From assembly GCA_964472785.1 (NCBI GenBank), contig CAYYMH010000078.1, positions 1-15,774 on the forward strand: a DNA stretch of 15,774 nt, written 5' to 3'. The stretch comes from CAYYMH01 sp964472785. GTDB taxonomy: Bacteria > Zhuqueibacterota > Zhuqueibacteria > Thermofontimicrobiales > Thermofontimicrobiaceae. A program made the translations under genes and the position numbers. The notes under the pieces are model-generated. The model was not told where the DNA came from. It worked only from the letters and a program-made list of their open reading frames with translations, and made no database searches. Shown here one piece after another: positions 1 to 8,232 of the stretch; within the stretch, counting starts at the first letter, position 1; each line of letters begins with the position of its first letter.

Positions 1-255
1 TTAAAAAAAGAATTGTTCTTAATTTGGGGCGTAACTATTATAAAATATACAATTCATAAACAAATGTCAACAAAAATTAATTCGGTACAGCAATGAGACT
101 CTAAAAAGCAAAAAAGAATATTCAAAATGATTTTTTTCATAATAAAAAAAATATTTTAACGTATTATTTTTTTCTTGACTTATTAATAATTATTTACTTT
201 CTTTAATAATGGTTTCTAATTAACCCTTTACTTTTAACCAAACGGGAGGATTCGT
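1..255. other. AT-rich leader region without a gene
   Basis: This stretch is rich in A and T runs and holds no convincing coding sequence on either strand. A weak promoter candidate for the following gene is TTTACT (193-198), a 16-base spacer and TCTAAT (215-220), which would give a leader of about 30 bases. A TTGACT at 175-180 has no good -10 at a normal distance. The Shine-Dalgarno GGGAGG at 244-249, six bases before the ATG at 256, is clear. The promoter guess is low confidence. Confidence 0.35.
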
Positions 256-2070
256 ATGAATCGTTTCAAAGGAGTTGTCACGGTTCTGGCTTTGTTGGCA
301 GCCTTTTCAGTTGTGTTATGGATTGGTTGTGAGCAGAACACAAAATCACCGATTGAACCGCAACCAACACAAGAAACCATTGTGTTGAGCAAGGAAAATC
401 CGCAGGTTCAAGAGGTGATTAAGGTGCAAAACAAGCACACTAAAAAATTAATGGATGTGGAGGGAGTCGTGGGAACGGCAACCGGTCTGGATGCAGAGGG
501 AAATCTGGTTGTGAAAGTTTTTACCAGCGAGTTGCCGGAAGTTGTTGATGTCCCCAAAAAGTTGGATGGCGTACCTGTGGTTGAGGAATACACTGGCATG
601 TTTGTCGTTTATGCCGATCCAACTGCACGGTTTGACCGACCGGTACCAATTGGTGTATCAACCGGACATCCGGACATTACAGCCGGTACAATTGGCTGCC
701 GTGTGAAAGACAGTCAGGGCAATGTGTTTGCATTGAGCAACAATCATGTTTACGCTAATGGAAATGAAGCCTCGATTGGGGACAACGAACTACAACCAGG
801 TCCCTACGATGGCGGACAGGATCCGGCAGACGCAATTGGAACCTTGTACGATTTTGAACCGATTGCTTTTGACGGAAGCAATAATACCATTGATGCTGCC
901 ATTGCAATAACGACGACTTCGGATGTCGGCTATTCGACGCCATCCGGTGATGGATACGGCACACCGAATACAACGACCAAATCTGTAACAGTTGGAATGA
1001 ATGTTCAAAAATACGGTCGAACAACAGTCTGGACGCATGGCGAAGTCTCAGAACTCAACGTTACAGTGGATGTGTGTTATGAATCGCGTGGTCCGTTCAA
1101 GTGTGTTAAACTGGCACGCTTTGTTGACCAAATTGCTATTACGCCGGGAGATTTTAGTGACGGTGGTGATTCAGGTTCATTGATTGTAACCGATGACAGC
1201 AACAAGAATCCGGTGGCATTGCTTTTCGCCGGAAGTGACACAAGAACATTGGCAAATCCCATTAGCTATGTCCTGAATCGCTTCAATGTAACCATCGATG
1301 ATGGTAGTGGTAGCGGCGGGAATGTTGCTCCGACTGCAGATTTTACTTATACAACAACTGATTTGACTGCAGATTTCACTGATCAGAGCTATGACTCTGA
1401 TGGAAGCGTTGTGTCCTGGAGCTGGGATTTTGGCGATGGCGCTACTTCCACAAGCCAGAATCCAAGTCACACGTATGCTGCTGATGGTACTTATACTGTA
1501 ACACTTACTGTAACCGATGATGATGGCGCTACAGGAAGCACATCTAAAGATGTAACAGTTTCGAGTAGCACCAGCAATAATCCGCCAACTGCAGATTTTT
1601 CCTACACGAAATCCGATTTAACGGCCAATTTTACGGATGAAAGCTATGATTCTGACGGCAGCGTTGTTGGATGGAGCTGGGATTTTGGCGATGGCGCGAC
1701 TTCCACAAGCCAGAATCCGAGCCACACGTATGCTGCTGATGGTACCTATAGCGTAAGTCTCACCGTGACCGATGATGACGGTGCAACTGGAAGTACATCC
1801 AAGGATGTAACAGTTTCATCTGGAGGAAGCGGTATCACGTTGACTGCAACCGGCTATAAAGTCCGAGGAAGACATCATGCAGATTTGGAATGGAGTGGTG
1901 CGACCGGCACGGATGTGAATATTTACCGTGATGGCGTTCTTATTGCCACAACTCCAAATGACGGCTTTTACACGGATGCGACAGGTAATGTCGGTGGCGG
2001 TTCTTACACTTACAAAGTATGCGAAACCGACGGCTCAGCCTGCTCTAACGAAGCAACTGTTAACTTTTAA
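256..2070 (+). CDS. Exported trypsin-like serine peptidase lipoprotein with two PKD domains
   Basis: The 604-residue protein begins with a basic and hydrophobic signal segment (residues 1-24) ending at Cys25 in the context LWIGC, so it is probably a lipoprotein, although Trp at -3 is unusual for a lipobox. Residues about 130-350 look like a chymotrypsin-fold peptidase: His164 in LSNNHV, Asp213 in NTIDAAIA and Ser306 in GDSGS form a plausible catalytic triad. Two PKD domains follow (about 359-443 and 444-528), each with the WDFGDG core and a SHTYAADGTY segment. The last 75 or so residues form an FN3-like beta domain (IYRDGVLIATT). The expected role is proteolysis or binding at the cell surface; the substrate is unknown. 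The ATG is supported by GGGAGG six bases upstream. The gene stands alone between an AT-rich leader and a strong hairpin. The peptidase assignment is by motif only; a non-catalytic relative is possible. Confidence 0.8.
   Translation: MNRFKGVVTVLALLAAFSVVLWIGCEQNTKSPIEPQPTQETIVLSKENPQVQEVIKVQNKHTKKLMDVEGVVGTATGLDAEGNLVVKVFTSELPEVVDVPKKLDGVPVVEEYTGMFVVYADPTARFDRPVPIGVSTGHPDITAGTIGCRVKDSQGNVFALSNNHVYANGNEASIGDNELQPGPYDGGQDPADAIGTLYDFEPIAFDGSNNTIDAAIAITTTSDVGYSTPSGDGYGTPNTTTKSVTVGMNVQKYGRTTVWTHGEVSELNVTVDVCYESRGPFKCVKLARFVDQIAITPGDFSDGGDSGSLIVTDDSNKNPVALLFAGSDTRTLANPISYVLNRFNVTIDDGSGSGGNVAPTADFTYTTTDLTADFTDQSYDSDGSVVSWSWDFGDGATSTSQNPSHTYAADGTYTVTLTVTDDDGATGSTSKDVTVSSSTSNNPPTADFSYTKSDLTANFTDESYDSDGSVVGWSWDFGDGATSTSQNPSHTYAADGTYSVSLTVTDDDGATGSTSKDVTVSSGGSGITLTATGYKVRGRHHADLEWSGATGTDVNIYRDGVLIATTPNDGFYTDATGNVGGGSYTYKVCETDGSACSNEATVNF
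1330..1821 (+). repeat. Tandem duplication encoding two PKD domains (255-bp period)
   Basis: The unit starting at 1330 recurs at 1585, an exact 85-codon period. The two encoded domains are almost identical, with most differences near the start (TTTDLTADFTDQS against TKSDLTANFTDES), and long blocks also match at the nucleotide level around the WDFGDG and SHTYAADGTY codons. This indicates a recent or gene-converted domain duplication. PKD domains are known as extracellular spacer or ligand-binding modules. Confidence 0.9.
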
Positions 2071-2084
2071 AATCTTAACTTAAG

Positions 2085-2124
2085 TTTAAAACACGGGTCT
2101 TTGATACGGGATCCGTGTTTTAAA
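2085..2124 (+). terminator. Rho-independent terminator after the peptidase gene
   Basis: Left arm 2085-2100 and right arm 2109-2124 pair over 16 positions (two G-U pairs) around an 8-base loop. The stem has a GC-rich centre (CACGGG / ATCCGTG) and its outer part is A-run against T-run, so it could terminate from either side. It lies 14 bases after the stop codon. Confidence 0.75.
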
Positions 2125-2188
2125 TTCATCGAAACCTGCCATTAAGTAAAAGAAAAAGCTAAAAAAACATACCCAAAAATAAAAATAA

Positions 2189-2218
2189 TTTGCATTTTTG
2201 CAAATGAATTATTATATT
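2189..2218 (+). promoter_or_regulatory. Candidate promoter with overlapping palindrome before the PFOR gene
   Basis: TTGCAT (2190-2195), a 17-base spacer and TATATT (2213-2218) form a sigma70-like promoter, giving a leader of roughly 160 bases. A palindrome TTTGCA-TTTT-TGCAAA (2189-2204) covers the -35 box and the start of the spacer, where a repressor or redox regulator could bind. The rest of 2125-2388 is AT-rich, with no gene seen. The promoter is inferred from spacing and consensus only. Confidence 0.45.
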
Positions 2219-2388
2219 AAAATTTCATTTTTTTAGTAGTTCGAATTTTTGATGTCACACCTTTATTGGAATCAACCAGTTTTTAAATAAAAATTATAGG
2301 TAAGCATTTCATGATTTGGGTGAAGCAATTTCATGGATGATGCGCAGAAGAATAGAAATATTTAATAAATGAGATGAGGTAGAAAAAT

Positions 2389-5300
2389 ATGAAGAAATTT
2401 GAAAAAGTGACAATGGATGGAAATACTGCTGCAACTCATGTTGCTTATGCGTTTAGCGATGTGGCGGCAATTTATCCGATTACCCCGTCTTCTTCGATGG
2501 GTGAATTGGCGGATGCCTGGGCGGCAACCGGAAGAAAAAATGTTTTTGATCAAACAGTGGATGTTGTTGAGTTACAATCTGAAGGTGGTGCTTCTGGCGC
2601 AGTGCATGGATCGCTCTCAGCTGGCGCGTTTACGACAACGTTTACAGCATCACAGGGTTTGATGTTAATGTTACCGAATATGCATAAAATTGCCGGTGAA
2701 ATGTTGCCAACCGTTTTTCATGTTTCCGCACGTTCATTAGCGTGTCAGTCGTTATCAATTTTCGGAGATCACTCTGACGTGATGTCAGCGCGAAATACCG
2801 GATTTGCATTGGTGGCAGCAAGTTCAATTCAGGAAATAATGGATTTAGCCGTGGTTTCACATTTAAGCACATTAAAATCAAAAGTCCCGTTTTTAAATTT
2901 TTTTGATGGCTTTCGCAATTCACACGAAATACAAAAAATCGAAGAGATCGATTATGGGACATTAGCTGAACTGCTTGACATGAAATATGTGGAGGAGTTT
3001 CGTAGCCGTGCTTTGAATCCCGAAAATCCAAGAGTCAAGGTCGGGGCGCAAAACCCGGATGTGTATTTTCAGGGCAGAGAAACTGTAAATAAATTCTATC
3101 AAGCAACCCCGGAAATCGTTCAGGAATACATGAATTTATTCGCCGAAAAAGTAGGTCGAGAATACAATCTGTTCGATTATGTTGGCGCTCCGGATGCGGA
3201 TCGAATTATTGTTGCCATGGGCAGCGGTTGTGAGGCAATTGAAGAAACGATAAATTATTTGAATGAAAAACGTGGCGAGAAGGTGGGATTGATCAAGGTG
3301 CGATTATACCGTCCCTTCTCCGTCGAACATTTTGTGAAAGCGATACCCGAGACGGTCAAAAAGATCGCAGTGTTAGATCGAACAAAAGAACCCGGTTCAA
3401 TCGGCGAACCGCTTTATTTGGATACAGTCGCGGCATTAAAGGACAAAAAAGATTTGACAATTATTGGCGGACGTTACGGACTTTCTTCAAAAGAATTTAC
3501 ACCGTCAATGATTAAAGCTGTCTTTGACCATCTGAACGGCAAGGCGACACATGGATTTACAGTTGGGATTAATGACGATGTTACAGGCACGTCCGTTAAA
3601 GTGAAAGAAACGATAGATACCTTGCCCGAAGGAACAATTAGCTGTAAATTCTGGGGACTGGGTGCTGACGGAACGGTAGGCGCCAATAAAAATTCAATCA
3701 AGATTATTGGTGATAATACCGACATGTACGCACAGGGCTATTTTCAGTATGATTCGAAAAAATCCGGTGGTATTACGCGCAGCCATTTACGGTTCGGAAA
3801 ATCTCCGATTCAGTCTCCGTATTTGGTGACCAATGCGGATTTTATTGCGTGTCACAATCAGGCGTTTGTCGGACGTTACGATCTGCTGGAAGGAATAAAA
3901 GAAAACGGCGTTTTTCTTTTGAATTCAAATTGGTCTAAGGATGAAGTGTTCGAAAACTTGACCGAAGATATGCAGAAGACGATTATCGAAAAGAAGATCA
4001 AATTTTATAATATTGACGCATTGGAAATCGCCAACAAAGTCGGACTTGGCGGTCGCATTAATACGGTGATGCAGACAGCGTTCTTTTTGATTTCCGGAGT
4101 TCTTGACCGTCAGGAAGCCATCGAGATGATTAAAAACGCGATCAAAAAGACTTACGGTAAAAAGGGCGAAGAAATTGTCAAGATGAATTGGGAAGCCGTG
4201 GATAAAACCGATGAAGCGTTGGAGGAAATTCCGGTACCGGACAAATTGCCTAAATCCAGTCGTGAGAAGAAACAACTGGTGCCAGATGATTCGGATGATT
4301 TTACCAAAAATGTCATTGAAAGAATTATGCGAGAAAAAGGTGATGATATTCCGGTATCGCAAATGCCTTATGATGGCTTTGTACCCTCGGGTACTACGAA
4401 ACTTGAAAAACGCGGCGTCGCGGCGTTTGTTCCGCATTGGATTCCTGAAAATTGTATTCAATGTAATCAATGTTCATTTGTCTGTCCTCATGCTTCGATT
4501 CGCACCAAGCTCATTGACCGGAAATTGTTAAAAGACGCACCGGACACATTTAAAACGTTGAAGGCAATGGCAAAAGACGGCGATGAATATGATTACAAAG
4601 TTCAGGTGTACGTTGAGGATTGTCAGGGATGTATGGTCTGTGTCAATGAATGTCCCAAAGAAGCGTTGGTTAAAAAACCGATTCAGGAAGAACGCGACAC
4701 TGGCGAGAATGAGAATGAAAAATTCTTCGAATCATTGCCCGAAGATGTAATGAGCAAGCAGGTGAAAGAAACATCGGTCAAAGGAAGCCAGTTTAAACAG
4801 CCTTTATTGGAGTTCTCCGGTGCGTGTGCAGGATGTGGAGAAACCGCTTACGCGAAGTTGATCACGCAACTGTTTGGTGATAGAATGATTATTGCGAACG
4901 CGACAGGATGTTCCTCAATTTGGGGCGGTACATTTCCAACAATTCCGTACACAAAAAATAAAAACGGACACGGACCTGCCTGGGCAAATTCCTTATTTGA
5001 AGATAATGCCGAGTATGGTTTTGGATTTCGGTTAGCAGTCGATGCGAACAGGAAACAGCTCCTCTATAACGTTAACAAAGTATTAGAGAATGGCGTTAGC
5101 GGCGAATTAAAAGATGCGCTGCAAAAGGCAAAAGAGCTGTGGAAGAATACTGACGAAGAAGCAAAAGCAAATGCAAGTAAGATTCGCGAGCTACTGCCTG
5201 ATGAGCTGAAGAAAGCTTCCGGGGATGTTGAAAAAACGCTGAAACGAATTAAGGAATTGGAAAGCTATTTTGTCGATAAAAGTATCTGGTCTTTTGGCGG

Positions 5301-5919
5301 AGATGGTTGGGCTTATGATATTGGTTACGGTGGTTTAGACCACGTGATGGCGTCTGACAGGAATGTGAACATTTTAGTGATGGATACCGAAGTGTATTCG
5401 AACACCGGCGGTCAGGCTTCAAAAGCTACGCCATTGGGTTCGATTGCCAAGTTCGCTGAAGCAGGCAAACCGACTCCGAAAAAGGATTTGGGATTGATGC
5501 TGATGACGTACGGATACGTTTATGTGGCTTCGGTTGCGATGGGCGCGAATAAGAATCAGTTTGTAAAGGCGGTCACAGAAGCGGAAGCCTATGATGGGCC
5601 CGCGATTATTATTGCTTATGCACCCTGTATCAATCATGGCATTGACATGTCTCAATCTCAAAAAGAAGAGAAAAAAGCTGTCGATTCGGGTTATTGGATG
5701 CTTTACCGTTACAATCCAATGTTGAAAGAAGAAGGCAAGAATCCGTTTACCCTTGATTCCAAGGAACCGAAGATCGACCTTGAAGAATTCTTAAAAGGTG
5801 AAAAAAGATATAATTCACTGAAGGTCACTTTTCCGGACAAAGTCGAGGCTTATTGGAAAGAATTCGAGAAAGTGACGAAGGAACGATATGAATTCTACAA
5901 ACGGATGGCTGAAAAGTAA
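2389..5919 (+). CDS. nifJ: Pyruvate:ferredoxin (flavodoxin) oxidoreductase, single-chain
   Basis: This enzyme oxidises pyruvate and CoA to acetyl-CoA and CO2 and passes electrons to ferredoxin or flavodoxin in the cytoplasm; it can run in reverse in some anaerobes. At 1176 residues it has the full length of the homodimeric type. The N-terminal domain carries YPITPSS (29-35), Glu65 and Arg115, matching known active-site positions. A two-cluster ferredoxin domain holds Cys689/692/695/699 and Cys745/748/751/755. The C-terminal thiamine-diphosphate domain has GGDGWAYDIG and an Asn1005 in VYSNTGGQ, and Cys813, 816, 841 and 1080 should bind the proximal cluster, close to the Desulfovibrio africanus spacing (812/815/840/1071). 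GATGAGG lies about nine bases before the ATG. It is flanked by its own promoter candidate and a terminator, so it is probably monocistronic. All key residues are present. Confidence 0.97.
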   Translation: MKKFEKVTMDGNTAATHVAYAFSDVAAIYPITPSSSMGELADAWAATGRKNVFDQTVDVVELQSEGGASGAVHGSLSAGAFTTTFTASQGLMLMLPNMHKIAGEMLPTVFHVSARSLACQSLSIFGDHSDVMSARNTGFALVAASSIQEIMDLAVVSHLSTLKSKVPFLNFFDGFRNSHEIQKIEEIDYGTLAELLDMKYVEEFRSRALNPENPRVKVGAQNPDVYFQGRETVNKFYQATPEIVQEYMNLFAEKVGREYNLFDYVGAPDADRIIVAMGSGCEAIEETINYLNEKRGEKVGLIKVRLYRPFSVEHFVKAIPETVKKIAVLDRTKEPGSIGEPLYLDTVAALKDKKDLTIIGGRYGLSSKEFTPSMIKAVFDHLNGKATHGFTVGINDDVTGTSVKVKETIDTLPEGTISCKFWGLGADGTVGANKNSIKIIGDNTDMYAQGYFQYDSKKSGGITRSHLRFGKSPIQSPYLVTNADFIACHNQAFVGRYDLLEGIKENGVFLLNSNWSKDEVFENLTEDMQKTIIEKKIKFYNIDALEIANKVGLGGRINTVMQTAFFLISGVLDRQEAIEMIKNAIKKTYGKKGEEIVKMNWEAVDKTDEALEEIPVPDKLPKSSREKKQLVPDDSDDFTKNVIERIMREKGDDIPVSQMPYDGFVPSGTTKLEKRGVAAFVPHWIPENCIQCNQCSFVCPHASIRTKLIDRKLLKDAPDTFKTLKAMAKDGDEYDYKVQVYVEDCQGCMVCVNECPKEALVKKPIQEERDTGENENEKFFESLPEDVMSKQVKETSVKGSQFKQPLLEFSGACAGCGETAYAKLITQLFGDRMIIANATGCSSIWGGTFPTIPYTKNKNGHGPAWANSLFEDNAEYGFGFRLAVDANRKQLLYNVNKVLENGVSGELKDALQKAKELWKNTDEEAKANASKIRELLPDELKKASGDVEKTLKRIKELESYFVDKSIWSFGGDGWAYDIGYGGLDHVMASDRNVNILVMDTEVYSNTGGQASKATPLGSIAKFAEAGKPTPKKDLGLMLMTYGYVYVASVAMGANKNQFVKAVTEAEAYDGPAIIIAYAPCINHGIDMSQSQKEEKKAVDSGYWMLYRYNPMLKEEGKNPFTLDSKEPKIDLEEFLKGEKRYNSLKVTFPDKVEAYWKEFEKVTKERYEFYKRMAEK

Positions 5920-5949
5920 ACTTGAACAATGACATGTGGAAAAAATACG

Positions 5950-5982
5950 AATCCCTCCTCGAATAATCGAGGAGGGATTTTT
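5950..5982 (+). terminator. Strong rho-independent terminator after nifJ
   Basis: A perfect 13-bp stem (5950-5962 with 5967-5979), GC-rich (CCCTCCTCGA), with a 4-base ATAA loop, runs straight into a T-rich tail at 5978-5985. It sits about 30 bases past the stop codon and isolates the PFOR gene from the obgE operon. Confidence 0.93.
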
Positions 5983-6056
5983 ATTGGGGGCTGTTTTGAT
6001 GTCAGCTAATTTAATGTAATGAACACACGAATTTTCAGCAGAAAGTCTTTTTTCAC

Positions 6057-6085
6057 TTGCTTAATTTCTCATTTTTGTGTATAAT
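6057..6085 (+). promoter_or_regulatory. Sigma70-like promoter of the obgE operon
   Basis: TTGCTT (6057-6062), exactly 17 bases, then a perfect TATAAT (6080-6085). Transcription would begin near 6092, leaving a leader of about 20 bases before the obgE ATG. Confidence 0.65.
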
Positions 6086-6110
6086 AATTCTTAGAATTTT
6101 CTGAAAGTAT

Positions 6111-7106
6111 ATGTTTATAGATAGGGCAAAAATAACAGCAATCGCCGGTAACGGTGGCAACGGGATAATCAGCTTCCGGCGGGAAAAATATGTTCCCAAA
6201 GGCGGTCCTGACGGCGGTGACGGCGGAAAGGGTGGCGATGTCATAATCCGTGCGGATCGCAATTTACAGACACTTTTGGATTACAAATACAAACGCGTAT
6301 TCAAGGCTGAGTCGGGAAAGGATGGGCAAGGTTCTCAAAAGAGCGGTAAAAGTGGTCACGATGTGACGATTCGTGTCCCTTGCGGAACGTTGGTTCGCGA
6401 TGTGAACTCGGGTAACATACTGGTAGATTTAGTGAAGGACAGACAAGAAGCTATTGTCGCAAAAGGAGGAAAAGGCGGCAGAGGAAATCAGCATTTTGCC
6501 ACACCCACAAAACGTACTCCTCGTCAGGCAGAAGATGGAGAAACGGGAGAACACCGTGAACTGCTGTTAGAGTTAAAACTCATCGCGGATGTCGGATTAG
6601 TAGGATTACCCAATGCCGGGAAATCCACTCTGCTGTCTCGTTTGTCAGCAGCACGTCCCAAAATAGCGGATTATCCGTTTACCACATTAAATCCGAACTT
6701 GGGCATTGTGAGCTTCAAAGAACAGAAAACCTTTGTGATGGCAGATATTCCCGGGTTAATTGAGGGCGCTCACCAGGGCAAAGGCTTAGGGCTACAATTT
6801 TTAAGACATATCGAACGAACCACGGTTTTGGCTTTTCTGATTGAATCAATTTCGGAAAATATTTCAAAAGATTATGAGACGTTAGTAAACGAAATAAAAA
6901 AATATAATATCGAAATATTACATAAACCAAGAATTATCGTAATTACAAAGAGAGATTTGTTACCTGAAAACGAAATTGCTGGCATAAAGGAATTTAAAAA
7001 GAAAAACATTCCGTTGCATTTTATGTCAGCAATCTCCGGCGCAGGACTGGAAGAATTAAAAGAAAAAATCTGGAATCTGATTCACGGGACAGAAAATGCA
7101 GATTGA
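6111..7106 (+). CDS. obgE: Obg/CgtA GTPase
   Basis: Obg is an essential GTPase that binds the 50S ribosomal subunit and couples ribosome assembly to stress and nucleotide levels. The glycine-rich Obg fold spans about residues 1-158 (GGNGGNG-like turns, GGPDGGDGGKGGD). The G domain follows, with G1 GLPNAGKS (165-172), G3 DIPGLIEGAHQGKG, G4 TKRD (279-282) and a G5-like SAI. At 331 residues it stops at the end of the G domain and lacks the C-terminal OCT domain of longer homologues; short Obg proteins are common. The Shine-Dalgarno is weak (GAAAG), but the start MFIDRAKI matches the family N-terminus. Its stop overlaps or nearly abuts dprA, so the two are probably co-transcribed from the promoter at 6057. 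Confidence 0.96.
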   Translation: MFIDRAKITAIAGNGGNGIISFRREKYVPKGGPDGGDGGKGGDVIIRADRNLQTLLDYKYKRVFKAESGKDGQGSQKSGKSGHDVTIRVPCGTLVRDVNSGNILVDLVKDRQEAIVAKGGKGGRGNQHFATPTKRTPRQAEDGETGEHRELLLELKLIADVGLVGLPNAGKSTLLSRLSAARPKIADYPFTTLNPNLGIVSFKEQKTFVMADIPGLIEGAHQGKGLGLQFLRHIERTTVLAFLIESISENISKDYETLVNEIKKYNIEILHKPRIIVITKRDLLPENEIAGIKEFKKKNIPLHFMSAISGAGLEELKEKIWNLIHGTENAD

Positions 7107-7114
7107 GTTGGCTT

Positions 7115-8221
7115 ATGTTTATTAATTTAGAACAGCTCCTTAACTTAAACGCAATACAGGGGGTCGGTCCGACAAGGTTGCGTTCGCTTGTGGCACGTTT
7201 TCGGTCGACTGAAAAAATATTCAAAGCGTCATTCAAGGAACTAACTTCAGTTGATGGCGTTGATGATAAAACTGCCAAAAATATTTTGCAGTACTCCAAT
7301 TTTAATTATGGAAGCGAGCAGCTTAAAAGGGCTAATGAACGCGGAATCGAAATAATTTCATTCTGGGATGAGCGGTATCCCGAAAATCTGAAACGGATTT
7401 ACGATCCGCCGGTGTTGCTTTATGTCAAGGGAAGCTTGGAAAAAGAAGACAAGTTTGCCATCAGCATTGTCGGCATGCGAATGCCGAGCGATTATGGCCG
7501 GTTGATTGCTGAAAAATTATCAAAACAGCTTTCGAGCAAAGGTATGGTAGTTGTTAGTGGAATGGCGAGAGGCATTGATACAATCAGTCATCGAGCTGCG
7601 GTTCAATGTAACGGTAGAACGATAGCGGTGTTGGGCTCGGGTTTGGACAGAATTTATCCGCCGGAAAACGGAAAATTAGCTGAAGAAATTACTAAAAAAG
7701 GCGCTTTGGTTTCAGAATTTGAATTAGGAACCGCTCCGGATGCGGTAAATTTCCCGCGTCGTAATCGCATCATTTCAGGCCTGTCATTAGGAACGGTGGT
7801 TGTCGAAGCCGGAGTAAAAAGTGGTGCGTTATTGACAGCTAACTATAGCCTGGAGCAAAACAGGGAAGTTTTTGCTGTTCCCGGCAATATCAACAGCATG
7901 AAAAGCGCTGGCACCAATCAGTTGATTAAAATGGGAGCAAAGCTGGTGATTTCGGTTGAAGACATTTTAATAGAATTGCAACCACAGCTAAAACATTTTC
8001 TAAAAGCAGAAAAAGAAAAAGACAATTATCAGGATATTGATAAAAATTTGTCAGAGGTTGAGAAGACAATTTTAAAGCAATTGTCTAATGAGCCAATCCA
8101 TATTGATAAGCTGGCACCTTTAGTGAAAAAAACAACGGGGGAAACATTATCGGTTTTATTACCGTTGGAATTTAAAGGATTAGTAAAGCAGTTACCTGGA
8201 AAATTATTCATTCGAGTCTGA
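7115..8221 (+). CDS. dprA: DNA-processing protein DprA/Smf
   Basis: DprA binds incoming single-stranded DNA and loads RecA during natural transformation. The protein (368 residues from this ATG) has an N-terminal helix-hairpin-helix region (AIQGVGPTRL, then SVDGVDDKTA), the Rossmann-like DprA core with SGMARGIDTISH (148-159), VLGSGLDRIYPPEN and FPRRNRIISGLS (213-224), then VVEAGVKSGAL, and a C-terminal winged-helix domain (about 305-368). An alternative TTG start at 7103 overlaps the obgE stop codon and adds four residues. I prefer the ATG because the family-like sequence begins there, but neither start has a strong Shine-Dalgarno. It sits between obgE and the DUF362 gene in one probable operon. 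Its presence alone does not prove competence. Confidence 0.94.
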   Translation: MFINLEQLLNLNAIQGVGPTRLRSLVARFRSTEKIFKASFKELTSVDGVDDKTAKNILQYSNFNYGSEQLKRANERGIEIISFWDERYPENLKRIYDPPVLLYVKGSLEKEDKFAISIVGMRMPSDYGRLIAEKLSKQLSSKGMVVVSGMARGIDTISHRAAVQCNGRTIAVLGSGLDRIYPPENGKLAEEITKKGALVSEFELGTAPDAVNFPRRNRIISGLSLGTVVVEAGVKSGALLTANYSLEQNREVFAVPGNINSMKSAGTNQLIKMGAKLVISVEDILIELQPQLKHFLKAEKEKDNYQDIDKNLSEVEKTILKQLSNEPIHIDKLAPLVKKTTGETLSVLLPLEFKGLVKQLPGKLFIRV

Positions 8222-8224
8222 AGG
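8220..8224 (+). promoter_or_regulatory. Ribosome binding site that supports a TTG start
   Basis: GAAGG, overlapping the dprA stop codon, lies eight bases before TTG 8233. This spacing supports TTG as the true start of the next gene. Confidence 0.6.
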
Positions 8225-8232
8225 CATAAGTT

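Noticed and set aside
1330..1821. CRISPR-like or satellite repeat
   Set aside because: The 255-bp period is in frame and encodes PKD domains, with no spacers.
3925..4470. Long reverse-strand frame of 181 codons inside the PFOR gene
   Set aside because: It lies wholly within a clearly conserved gene, has no recognisable domain, and is explained by the codon use of the opposite strand.
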